From Pyrrhosoma nymphula (Eukaryota; Arthropoda; Insecta; Odonata; Coenagrionidae), in contig OY754329.1 of the NCBI GenBank assembly GCA_963573305.1, forward strand, positions 66,461,084-66,525,083: 64,000 bases of DNA, read 5' to 3'. Positions 1 through 9,878 of this stretch are shown piece after piece; the first letter of the stretch is position 1, and each line of letters begins with the position of its first letter. The position numbers and the translations under genes were made by a program. The notes under the pieces were generated by a model. That model did no database searches, had not been told where the DNA came from, and was given only the letters and a program-made list of their open reading frames with translations.

Positions 1-940
1 ATTTCCCTTACGGGAACGGATACGTGATCATTGGACTCTCCCGCGAAGATTATGCTGCCCACAAAAAGCTGCTACGATCAGGGATGTTGTTATCAATTTC
101 ACTTTTATGTAGCAACCAATCGCCATGTAGATGTATTGGCTTATCCTACCTTAACTGAAATACTAATAATAATAATCGGGACGTGTTATTGAAGGTGCCT
201 TGATAACTAGGTACTTAGAAATGGAGGTTCTACCGGTGACAATATGGCTAGTAACCTAATCATTACAGAACAACCTAGACGCGGATTTGCCGTAGTTTAA
301 CCGCCACCGCACGCCGAGGAGACATTAAAGTAACTTAGGTGTTTTACGAGCTATCATACTTAACCTCCAAGGTGTTAGTTTCATTTTCATGACTCTTTTC
401 AGCAAGTTAATAAACTTTTATTCCATTTTCTTATTCTGGACCACATTAAAATACTTTTTCATCAGAATTCTAAGACGAATTGTGCACTCATTACATATAT
501 TTACATAGTTTCTTCATAATTAAAAAAAGAGATAGCTACTGAGCGAAAAGGACGTTTTTATGTAAGCAACAGAAATTATACATGATAATTGTTTATTTGT
601 AAACTAAATGAAAACATTTTAGCCAAAAGTCACATTTAACTGACAATTATTTTTACAAATTAAATGTTCTTCTTTCCATGACCAGGAAATTCTATTGTTT
701 GTGTATTGGAATACATATTTCGTTATATAAATATTTTTGTAAATAATTGTTTCAGAAAAATTTCAACAAACGAAGCAATATCTACTTTTATGTATGATAA
801 TGGGTTATAATTGTGACTTAAAGCCCAATTTGGAGCCATGAAAATGAAAAACCGGACCCAGACTCCCTACATACTCTCCTCTGTATTGTGTCCAACTAGC
901 CGTTAACGACCCACCGCGAAATTATGTAGATATTGATGTA
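1..940. other. Noncoding stretch, nothing recognised
   Basis: AT-rich DNA with frequent stops in all frames. I see no domain, repeat pair or promoter combination here. Confidence 0.6.
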
Positions 941-949
941 TGATTTTAG

Positions 950-1046
950 GCTTTCCCGGCGAATGATACTGATGAGTTGTTCTCGGGTTTCCCACCGGGT
1001 TAGGCTCTCCATGATTGCCGACGTTCCGGCAGGAGACTTTCCTGGT
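950..1046 (+). repeat. Arm of foldback family FB1
   Basis: The stretch begins GCTTTCCCGGCGA and continues with blocks (TGAGTT, TTCC, CCGG, CGACGTT) in the same order as the left arm of the foldback at 42945-43427. Only one arm is visible here, so this is a solo or decayed copy. The family is not identified. The shared start and block order are seen directly; common origin is inferred. Confidence 0.5.
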
Positions 1047-1289
1047 CATTAATATTGCTTCAAGGATAAAAAAAATATTTTCCCTTAAGTTTGGCAAGGT
1101 AGTGAAGAAAATGAAAAAACACATATTTAAAATTAAAAAAAAAAGATCTGGGCGGTAATGGGTTGACGCAAACTGTCAGGTTTGAAGATATGTCCATCCA
1201 TTTCAGTTGGAAGGTCTACGTTTTTCTGAGCTCCCCTCACGTCTAGACGGACAGCGATAACAGTGATGGGCGATGGGAAAAGCTCTGCC

Positions 1290-1660
1290 GGGGGCACCCA
1301 ACACTGGCATCGGTGAACTTTCTCCCGTGCGTTAATGAGACCCGTCTGCATATTTATGACATTCCTCCCGCGGCGAGATCGCGCGCCATATACCGACGTG
1401 TGGCAGCTAGGGACCACATGGCGGCGGTCCGGGTTCTGTGGCAAAACCCCGAAGGGGGTGAACAGAACAGCCCTTTAGTCTCTTTCTCGCGCGGGTGCCG
1501 TCGCCCCTCTTATCGGTATGCGGGTTCACGCTTAGGCTTTGGGATGCGACGATGCACGTCCCCGTCGACAAAATTCACCGCGTCGCCCTCCCTCACGTAA
1601 ACAAGGATGGAAACCCACCCAAAAGCGAACCAAGGAACACGCCGGGAATTAAGCTAGTTG
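1290..1660. other. CpG-rich segment, unassigned
   Basis: GC and CpG content rise sharply over the AT-rich surroundings (many CGCG, GCGGCG and CGTCG steps). Such islands in this window may mark promoters or first exons. I found no convincing initiator, DPE or splice-site combination here, and the short frames resemble no family I know. Function unknown. Confidence 0.4.
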
Positions 1661-2279
1661 GGAGTGAGTTGAAACGACGGCTGACGGATGCGGAAAGCAC
1701 GAAGGTGCCCCACGAAAGAACGGGTCAATGACACTATAGCAGGAAAAAAAGAATTAGGCCTTTCAATCCTGTGGAAAAACGGCAATAAAATAGGTAGAAA
1801 AAAATCATCTAGAACGGGAACCGAACCGCGACCTTTTTCCTTAGGGGTAACTACATTACAGAGTCTACCTAATTCTCGATGTGATGCGGTCCAAGTGTGG
1901 TTATAATGTTCGTGCATGTATTTTGATTGTTTATAATGATATTAGATACGATGAAAGTTACTATAATTGTCCTTTAATGAATTTTATGAATTTAGAATGC
2001 TTTTCACGAATTTACATTTATCAATTGTTTCTTCTCTTGCTGAATTGTGTTTTTCATCGCATTCCATTTGAGTTTGATGTTGGTAAACGAAATAAAAAGT
2101 AAGTTCAAGTGTTGTGTTGGGTGAGTTGAATGAAAAATTACAAACATGCGTTACTCGAAATGCATCTTGAGCCGATGTGATCCATTTAATCTTTAACAGA
2201 ATGCTTCTAACGTAATCTCCGGTGATAAAAATAAGCAAGATGCGATAAAAAGCGTCATTACTGTCACTGTCTACATTGC
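1661..2279. other. Noncoding stretch, nothing recognised
   Basis: AT-rich sequence between the CpG-rich segment and the first R1 repeat copy, with only short accidental frames. Confidence 0.5.
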
Positions 2280-2720
2280 AGTGCCAATCCCGAGGTCTTC
2301 ACACTCCAACTACTCCTTAACCCAACCCGAACGATAAGCAAAGAAAACCGTAGTGCCGGAAAGGATATGATGTGTGTTTGAATCCATTTCTGGGTATTTT
2401 AATGTTTCCCAGCAAATGTATACGAAATACTGTTTAATCGTTAAGTTTATGCCACGCATGCAAGGGCTCGTTACGGACAAAGTCAAATTTATTCCTAATG
2501 CTATTTTCCACAGTTTTAAACCTTCCTCTACCTCCCTCAACACATTGCTTTCATTAATTTTAAAATATCCGGTATGTTGAAGAGTTTTATTAAGGGAAGA
2601 AAGAGCCTCAGAGTTATTGGTGTGTTAATTAATAGAAACATTAGGAACTTATAAGAACGACCCCGAAATGAGAAAGTTAGGTATCACACTGTTAAACAAA
2701 GTAAGTATTAATCAATAGGT
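2280..2720 (+). repeat. R1 dispersed repeat, copy a
   Basis: Carries the two R1 landmarks: a pyrimidine-rich block near 2284 (AATCCCGAGGTCTTC) and, about 104 bp later, a block near 2388 (TTTCTGGGTATTTTAA). The same pair, 104-127 bp apart, recurs near 2860/2990, 4370/4490 and 5905/6032. The block at 2577 (GTTGAAGAGTTTTAT) recurs exactly at 6842, followed in both places by a similar AAATGARAAARTTAGG stretch, so homology may extend beyond the core. Outer ends are not defined. Element class unknown. Confidence 0.5.
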
Positions 2721-2804
2721 AGTAAATTTCATAATTACAGTTAGGGCGAATGTGATATAATGGTTCTACAATTTGATGACTATTGTTCTAAGCTCCCCGA
2801 TGGA

Positions 2805-3215
2805 GCTACAGCGGCGTAATGAAGCGAGCTTCTTCATTATCACCGTATCACGTCCAATTCATTCCAATGGCCTACCTCACACTCTAAACTCCTCCGCTAC
2901 ACCATTCCAACTAACCCTTCCACCCACGCAAACATGTAACGAGAAGAGCTGAGAAGAGTCTTGGAGAAAGGGTACAAGGAATGCTGGAATACATTTCCGG
3001 GTATCTTAAAGTGTCTTATCAAAGTTTAAACGGAACGCTCATCAATTTTTCAGATACAAGTCACGTATGTGACATTGCATGTAATACTAAATCTATATTC
3101 CTGATGTTACTCTCTTCTATCGCATTTCAGCCCCACATTACATTTCAGAAGCACTTACTCAGTGGCGACAATGTTATCGTAAGCTCAAAGCTTGAAAATC
3201 GGGAACTCTAACGCG
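2805..3215 (+). repeat. R1 dispersed repeat, copy b
   Basis: Begins with GCGGCGTAATGAAGCGAGC, closely matching GGCGTAATAAAGCAAGCGC in copy d (from about 5848). It continues with the CTACCTCACACTCTAAACTCC block and TTTCCGGGTATCTTAAAG at about 2991. The 3' part (3120-3215) aligns loosely with 4610-4745. The open frame at 2981-3211 falls inside the repeat and is not treated as a gene. Confidence 0.55.
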
Positions 3216-4305
3216 TTCAAGACATCTAATGTACAAGGAAGGATTGAGCACTGGTCTCTTCATTCTATACTCTCTAACTAAAATAACGGTATTTTTAACA
3301 GGGCGATCAAGGAAAAATGCCATATATGCGTTGAAGAGAAAGGTAAGTAATAGTAATAATGGCCGGCAATAAGAGCGTCAACGACACTACCTGTAAGGGC
3401 AAGATCAGTATAACCAGCCTAAATGGGGCTTACTGGTGGGCGAACCGTAAAGAGTAGGAAAGTTTAAATTTGACCACAAAATGATAAGCTAAAGTGAATA
3501 GTGCCCAAAAACCATCCAATCATTACGAATAAAGTCTTCACGGGTTTTTCACCATGTAAGGTAATGGGCATCATTGAAGATTCCGTGGCTCATGATTATG
3601 GAAATAATTCAATCCCCGACCAATCCGCAAGCCCATCGAGATAATGAAGAATAAACACAATTCAAATAGAGACGGGGATCAAAAAATTTTCCACACGTGG
3701 AATCCAGTAATCCGTGCAAATATTCTACCTTCCCCTTCCTTCTTGTTCTACCTCCTCTACTTGAATCACTTACAGATAATTGCATATAGAAAGACAACGC
3801 CGGTTGCGAGTTCTTATTTCCCCTTGAATAAGTCACCAGAAAGAGTCAGGAAACGTCAACCTAACACAGAAAAAACGTGGAATGCACCCAAAAAGCTATA
3901 TATCTCAAGGTAATGAATAATTTTGATAGCTGAAGCTCCTACTGTCAACAGAGAGTACTCACCCATCCCTAATGATGATGGCACAGTCAATTATCGAAAC
4001 GCCTGCAGCCCATTACCTGGTCAGGTGGAAAACCCATGTAGATTTAGTTCAAATAAGACACCGGGGAACAGCTAAATATTTCATCCCCGAATCAATATGT
4101 GAAACACCACATAAATAAAATGAAAGTCCTCTCCCACGTAAGATGTTTGCTACATAAATAGCATTTCATGAAAGAGCTTAATAACGGTGGAAACTAACCT
4201 GGAAAAGCGAGAATTGAATGTCTAATGCGTTATACAAAAGACCATTCGGGTAATTGCGGTCTATTATCTCTATAACACGGTATGCTTTGAACATTATCTC
4301 TCGAC
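3216..4305. other. Noncoding stretch with a partial R1-related block
   Basis: Mostly unremarkable AT-rich DNA. Around 3787-3830 the motif AGACAACGCC with GCGAG and TTATTTC just after it matches 6372-6410, downstream of R1 copy d. This may be the 3' part of an R1 unit. Nothing else recognised. Confidence 0.4.
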
Positions 4306-4309
4306 GGAA

Positions 4310-4745
4310 AAACAAGAGAATGGTGGGAAAGCTAACTTCCTTAAGTTCTTCCGTCACGCAAGCAAACTAATCCCGAAGTCCTTTATATCTCTCCCGAAAC
4401 CTCCTCCACCCAGGTTTTTATGCCCAAGCCAACATTCAAGAGAGAGAGGAAAGCTGGAATGAAAGGGAATGAGATAAGTTTGAGTTCGTTTCCGGGTATC
4501 TTAAAAGTTTAATTGAACGCAACGTTCACCATTTCGTCCGGTGAAAGTCAATTTAGCAAAGCAGTAATGCATCAACTACCAACATCTGTTCAACTCATGT
4601 TTCCATCTTCCCATTCAACCCTATTTTCCTCTTTCTGCCGCCTCACAGTTCACCGAATAATGATCCAAAAACCATTATAATAGCGACGAAAATGTTTGCG
4701 CATGTGTCATGTGTGGAAATCGTGAAGTCACAGGTGATAATGACT
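4310..4745 (+). repeat. R1 dispersed repeat, copy c
   Basis: Contains CTAATCCCGAAGTCCTT at about 4368 and TTTCCGGGTATCTTAAAAG at about 4490, followed by GAACGCAACGTTCACC. Copy d has GTACGCAACGTTCATT at the same place. The 3' portion (4633-4740, CTGCCGCCTCAC onward to a CGTGAAGTCAC end) aligns with 6178-6270 in copy d (CTGCCGCTTCAC to CCGTAAAGTCACC), so the copies share about 430 bp. Confidence 0.55.
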
Positions 4746-5465
4746 CAGAAATCTCTATCGATGATAGAGAAGTTGTTTTAACGCGTTCCTCTCTCTTTTC
4801 AATGAGACACAATGAGGACAATGAGGACACATAACCTCACATGTTTTCGATTAGTATGACAAGATCGTTGTAAAAAGGAAACAGTATACGAAGAAAAAAT
4901 TGTGATAACACAATTGGTAAAACCTGAAATGGTGATGGTGAATGTCAAATAACCCGAGTGGGTTTTTTTTAAAGGCCAGCTCGGGTACTATAATGGTCCA
5001 ATAATTCTCAAGGAATTTCTTTAGAGACTGTATTATCGAGACCTATGTAAGAGAGAAAATAACTTAATTCCGTCTTCTTATTTTTTTTAGTTTAAAAATA
5101 CTCCTTTCACTAATGGCCTTGCTAAGTAATAAAAAACAAAAAAAGGTTGCATAATATGCGCATTTTCCGCAAGTACATTTTTAATGGGCACATTTCCCAG
5201 CCACAGGAGCCGACTGAAATATCATTTCAATTGAATTACCGCATAGTGGCTTTTAGTATTGTAGTAACTTGCTAAAAACAAAAAGATAGAAGATAAGTCA
5301 ATTAAATTTTATTTTTATTCAATTAACTGGGAGTTCGGTTCTTACAAAATATTGTTCCGCGCAAATGGCATTCATATGAAATAGAATAATTCATTTTTCC
5401 TCTACGCTTCACCCATTTTACATATTAACACAACACAATTTTAAGTTCACTTTGAGAATTAGATT
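4746..5465. other. Noncoding stretch
   Basis: AT-rich DNA with a trivial short tandem (ACAATGAGG repeated, about 4808-4830). No gene or element recognised. Confidence 0.5.
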
Positions 5466-5678
5466 TTTGTTTGTTTTTCGGACGATTCCCGTGGCCCGTA
5501 TGCCTAGCGATCCCGATAAGCCAATGGCTTGCTATCAGGTTTCTCAGGGGTCGAACCACCAGAAGTTGACAGGATCACCCATGCCCTGGGCCTGAGAAAA
5601 ACCGACCCAGGCGGGACTCGAACCCGCGACCCTCGGATTAGCAGGCGAGGACTTTACCCCGCCGCCACCGAGGCCGGC
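5466..5678 (-). repeat. SINE-A (tRNA-derived), long form
   Basis: On the minus strand the element starts GCCGGCCTCGGTGGCGG and has a canonical RNA polymerase III B box, GGTTCGAGTCC, within a tRNA-like head of about 75 bp. A body of about 130 bp ends in a hairpin block (5511-5540) and a short AAAC-rich tail. It aligns along its full length with the copy at 41216-41427. A tRNA-derived head with an unrelated body and A-rich tail is the standard SINE plan, so this is not a functional tRNA gene. It is non-coding and depends on a LINE for movement. Confidence 0.85.
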
Positions 5679-5842
5679 TAGATAGTAAGGAAAGGTAAGA
5701 TTTGAATGTTCATATCAAATAGAGGAGATGATTTCCTGAAAGTAGCCAGGATATTAATTAAAGGGAATTCATGTCATTTCACGGCGGTGGCACCTTAAAA
5801 AAATTTAGAACTTAAGCATAAAAAATTCGTCCACTGAAGAAA

Positions 5843-6290
5843 CAAGCAAGGCGTAATAAAGCAAGCGCCATCTTCATGCTCACCGTCTCGGGGAGCAAAA
5901 CCTATCCCGATAACCTTCCTCACACTCCCGGCTCTTCCACAACTCCTCCAAACCTCTCAACGGAAACGCATGAGAGAGGCATGTGGAGGCCGTGTGAGAG
6001 TCAGAGTGAAAGGGAATGTGATTTGCTGATTCCATTTTCGGGCGTCTTGAAAGTTTCGAAGGTTAGTTTGTACGCAACGTTCATTACCATTTTAGTTATA
6101 CACAAATGTGAATCAGCGCGAAAAATTAGTGACAGTGAAACATTATAACTAACGCAAGTTTTCTGCTCGGTTCTTTACTGCCGCTTCACCGCTGCTCACT
6201 ATTTGCTCAAAAATACTTTCATAATGATAAGAAAAGATTATGCTTTACGTGAAAACCGTAAAGTCACCTTTTGGATCGGCCGAGATTAAG
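5843..6290 (+). repeat. R1 dispersed repeat, copy d
   Basis: The best-preserved copy. The 5' block GGCGTAATAAAGCAAGCGC leads into CCTATCCCGATAACCTTCC and a CTCACACTCCC block, then TTTTCGGGCGTCTTGAAAG at about 6033 and CGCAACGTTCATTACC. Its GC-richer 5' half allows a 90-codon accidental frame (5876-6148) that does not resemble a known protein. Confidence 0.55.
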
Positions 6291-7028
6291 GAATTGTCTT
6301 TGCAATTCAATCAGCACTTTCCGATGATAGAACATATAGTCTTATATATTTATCAAATATTATCTAATATAAAGACAACGCCAGCAGCGAGAACTTATTT
6401 CGCTGATAAAAATAAGATTTTAATAAAATTTTAATTGTGGTTTCGAAAAAGTGTAAAACTTAAAACGGAAAATCAGAGTTCAGAAATTACCCATAAGGGT
6501 CCCAAACAATTCTACTTGTGCAGTTGTGAACCAATCATTCTCCAACGCAAAACAACAAAATCGCGAGACAAATAAAAATAATTTAGACGTGCCAAATTGA
6601 ACAGCGTTTTCATTCTCGCAATCACGTGAGAACATTGAATCTCTTTGACTTTGGTCATCCTTATATGTATTTCGTATTTTACCGAACCTCTACACCCCAA
6701 TTACACTCATACAACCGTGGTTACCATGTTAGCGCTAGCATAATATGTTCAAACCATGAAGTGAAAACCATGGTGAAGATACCTATTGTGTAATCGAGAA
6801 TAGTAATTTTCACTTTAGTCTATTCTTCTATAAACAAGGGTGTTGAAGAGTTTTATCTTAAGAATTAACGGGCTAAAAAAGACTTACTGGAAGACAAGAG
6901 ATATTACGTCTATAAAAGTGTAAAACTGGGACGAAAATGAAAAAATTAGGCTGGATAGAAAACATCTCATTAATAAACTAAAAATAAACAACTTGAAAAC
7001 CCATGTAATTAAATAAAAACCATATAAC
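6291..7028. other. Noncoding stretch with R1-related blocks
   Basis: Holds the AGACAACGCC block (about 6372) shared with 3787 and the GTTGAAGAGTTTTAT block (6842) shared with 2577. No gene recognised. Confidence 0.4.
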
Positions 7029-7203
7029 GCCGGCCTCGGTGGCGGCGGGGTAACGTCTTCGCCTGCTAACCCGAAGGTCGAGGGTTTGAGTCCCATCCTG
7101 GGGAGGATTTTTCACCTCCCTCGGCATGGTTGTGTACGTTGTCTTATATTTACGAGCTAATTGTAGCTCAGAATTAAGGGTCATTATTATTATAATTTTT
7201 ATA
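7029..7203 (+). repeat. SINE-A variant, short tail
   Basis: The head GCCGGCCTCGGTGGCGGC matches SINE-A. The B box is degraded to GGTTTGAGTCC. The body differs from the long form: ATTTTTCACCTCC, then GCATGGTTGTGTACG, ending in an ATT-rich tail. The copy at 47338-47525 has the same body, which defines a second SINE-A subfamily with its own 3' end. Confidence 0.75.
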
Positions 7204-7498
7204 AGAGGTGGGGAGTTAGTGACAAAGATTTGAATAAGTTTTAGAAAATTAATTTAATGGAAATTGAGAAATCATACAAGCCTTTGAAAAAATGCACCCA
7301 AAAGGTGAATTATTTATCAATAATTCTTTAAGTCAGTACGAGTGAGGTCTCACTTCCTATAAAATCAAATAACCTGGCCTCATAACGGAGAAACAAATAC
7401 CGCATTTTTAATGGAACCAAAATATGAGGAACTCGTGAAAATGTTTGATATTCTTCATAATTTAATTAGTAACTCAGTATGACCCAACAGTTAATTGT
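7204..7498. other. Noncoding stretch
   Basis: AT-rich DNA between a SINE and a miniature element; nothing recognised. Confidence 0.5.
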
Positions 7499-7580
7499 GT
7501 TACCGACCCAGGTTTTGGGATTGGTGGTATGCCACTTTCAACCTTGAAAATAATAAAATATGCTGAAACATGGGTCTGTA
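7499..7580. mobile_element. Miniature TIR element, family M1 (decayed)
   Basis: The left end TTACCGACCCAGGTTTTGG and the right end CTGAAACATGGGTC are inverted copies of one terminal sequence. Copies at 63548-63668 (well preserved) and 12541-12673 share the GACCCAGGTTT core. The small size and lack of coding capacity fit a MITE. The superfamily is not determined. Confidence 0.5.
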
Positions 7581-7772
7581 TTTTTGCTCAATTATTTGAA
7601 AAAAATATTACCAATCACAGCAATAATTTAAAAAAAGAAAAAAAATGTAAAATCGTTTTAGCATTAAATAAATGAGTTAAGTCAAAACCCCAAATGCGCC
7701 TGTTTAGTTATTTACAGAATAGTTTAGTCATGTAAAACAAATTGCAGCTGGAGCGATGGCTTCCGCAGTGGC

Positions 7773-7946
7773 TTGATGTATTGAATGCCATCTTGCGGTA
7801 TGACCGCGTGTGTAAGCGTTTCAGTAACAACAGCTTCTCCTTTGTTACAGGAGGTGTAGGGAAGACATGACTCCTGTAACGAGGGAGAAACTGTTGTCAC
7901 TGAAACACACGCAGCGGTATCGCAAGATGGGATCCAACACATGCAA
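7773..7946. repeat. Long hairpin (foldback), arms about 80 bp
   Basis: The left arm (about 7773-7854) contains CATCTTGCGGTATGACCGC and TTGTTACAGGAG. The right arm (about 7870-7946) is its imperfect reverse complement, ending GCGGTATCGCAAGATG. The loop is about 15 bp (7855-7869). It could be a foldback mobile element or, if transcribed, a hairpin RNA precursor. Flanks do not show a clear target duplication. Confidence 0.7.
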
Positions 7947-8085
7947 AACCAGTTTTTGCGTCATTATACATTTTATGCAAGCTTATTTCTTCTTACAACT
8001 GCTTGCAATTTATAATTAACAGTGAAAACGATATTTGTTATAACTGCAGAAAAATGATGAACTATGAATAAAAAATATGAACATG

Positions 8086-8586
8086 AAGCCCGTTTCACAA
8101 GACACTCGACCCAGCACAATTTCGAGGATACTCGCTGGGATGATAAATTTCCATTAACGTGTGATGCAGAACCAGCATGTTGGCTAGCAAGCATAAACGC
8201 TAACATACTGGTTCTCTAGCTCTCGGTAGGGCTTAATAGCCTTCGACCAATCACGTTAGTTTCTGCAGACGCTGAGTGATCTTCACTTTTTGAAATCATC
8301 GCCATTTGTACCCCCTTTGTCTATCAGTAATTTTCCGTCTGCGAATTAAAGTGCAAATAAAAATGTCCCAACTGCTGTTTTGGTCACCTGATGTCATAAA
8401 TTGGTTAATTTCGTATTTTTGTAAACATTTGTTTGTATATGAATGAAAATACCACTTCCCCGCCAGTACAAGTTCAGTGATCGTATGAAACACTCTCGGA
8501 CGGCATCTCGGATTCTGTCCTCAATATCTAGTACCGGCTAGTGTGCTAGGTCTTGTGCTGGTTCATGTATCGCGTGAAGCGGGCTT
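8086..8586. mobile_element. 501-bp TIR element, non-autonomous
   Basis: The left end AAGCCCGTTTCACAAGACAC and the right end, read inward on the minus strand (AAGCCCGCTTCACGCGATAC), match imperfectly for about 33 bp and both reach a CAGCAC block. A smaller inverted repeat lies inside at 8168-8215 (AGAACCAGCATGTTGGC against its complement). There is no transposase frame. Target duplication is unclear, so the exact ends are approximate. Confidence 0.5.
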
Positions 8587-8619
8587 TAGACAAAAATCAT
8601 ACGATGGCTAAACAATTGA

Positions 8620-9335
8620 GACGCGATAAGACGAGTGCCGCGACTATTCATTCTCGCCTTCTCGCGAGCGCAACCAATCCCTGAAGTCCTACCTCACGCT
8701 CTCCAAACTCCTGGCTCCACTACTCAAGAATCCTGCACCCCCGTCTCACACTCCCCACCCACGCGAAGGACGTGTCAGAGTGAGAAATAGAAAGCGAGTA
8801 GGGTGGTCGGGGGGCCTCTTGGAGTGAAAGTGGCTTCGTTAGAGCCTCGCTCGCGCCACTATGGTTGGTTACGTGAGTGTGTCGTCCCGCGTACGACCGA
8901 GAGCGGTGCTGGTGTCGTCGGGGAAACAACGAGACCCTATTCCTTCCGCCCCCCGCCCTACCCTCCCACTCACACACAAGGGAGTGTGTCACACACGGAT
9001 CCGCCAACACCGCGGTCGGAATACAAATACCCATACGCTCCGACCACGGAGACGGCAATAAGCTGCGAAAGGGATACGAACGTTTTACTCGTCGTCTCCC
9101 GACGTGACGTCTCTCTCAATCACGGCAGATAAGGGGGAAGGGTGGTTGGCGGAGAGAGGTGTGTGCCGTCTTCATTCCATCTTTTTATTCTTTTTTGAAC
9201 AATCGTCTTCCAAAGGAGAGGGTGGAACCAAAGAACTTCGGAACCGGTCGCGATGTTACTTTAACGAAGCAACCACCATCTGCAGCGAAAGTATCGACCG
9301 GAATGAAGAGATAAACGATGATGATAACGATGTAA
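8620..9335 (+). other. CpG-rich island with R1 copy e and a splice-donor-like end
   Basis: 8625-8850 is R1-like: CCAATCCCTGAAGTCCTACC then CTCACGCTCTCCAAACTCC match copies a-d, but the TTTCCGGGTATC block is missing. The island continues GC-rich to about 9300 and then meets GATGTAAGTGAC, a good 5' splice-site match with GT at 9332-9333. This could be a noncoding first exon. The frames inside start only at non-ATG codons, and I found no correctly spaced Inr/DPE pair on the plus strand. Confidence 0.3.
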
Positions 9336-9732
9336 GTGACTGCTAATAAGCAGTTCACCTCTTATGAGAATTGATTGTACTTTTAAAACCCAGTGTTTTG
9401 GGTTATATTCATGTGGTATTTAGCTTATAAGATTAAGGCAAGTACAGTACTTAAAAAAAGTTATGATTTTCTACATACTACAACTGTAATATGTTTTGTA
9501 ACTGTTATATATTTGATTTTCAAGTAAAAACACATTTTTCTCTTAAAAACCAACATATTAGAAGCTTTTTCCAACATAATATTGTGTCTATTTCTATGAT
9601 ATAGCCATACCTAAAGCTTAAACTATAAGATTTATTAGTTTAAAAGGAAAAATAATTTGTTTCCCGCTAGATTCGCAATTGAAACCACTGTTTGCTGGTG
9701 ATAGCACAAGTATGTGCAATTCATGGAGAAAA
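9336..9732. other. Noncoding stretch
   Basis: Very AT-rich; nothing recognised. Confidence 0.5.
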
Positions 9733-9878
9733 ATGCATTCGCCTGGACTGGGATTTGAACCCACATCCCTCAATACCGCGTCAAATGCTTTCATCAGGTG
9801 TGGTGATTCTCATAGCATTAGAACACTTGTGGCGATGCAGAGTGATCTGGGTTCAAAACCCAGCCCTGGTGAATGAGG
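9733..9878. repeat. Two SINE-B heads, head to head
   Basis: The left half (minus strand) carries the B-box-like GGTTCAAATCC followed by CAGTCCAGGCG. The right half (plus strand) carries GGTTCAAAACC followed by CAGCCCTGGTG. Both are tRNA-like heads of the SINE-B family seen at 14812, 23170 and 24165, and here they face away from each other from a shared centre near 9795. The pair forms an imperfect inverted repeat. This is either two independent insertions or a foldback rearrangement. Confidence 0.65.

Noticed and set aside
5580..5678. tRNA gene call
   Set aside because: The B box is good, but the head is joined to a body shared with another locus and ends in an A-rich tail, so it is a SINE.
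8860..9130. Overlapping frames in the 8.6-9.3 kb CpG island as coding exons
   Set aside because: Three frames are open at once because the DNA is GC-rich; no domain and no ATG-started frame that runs to the donor.
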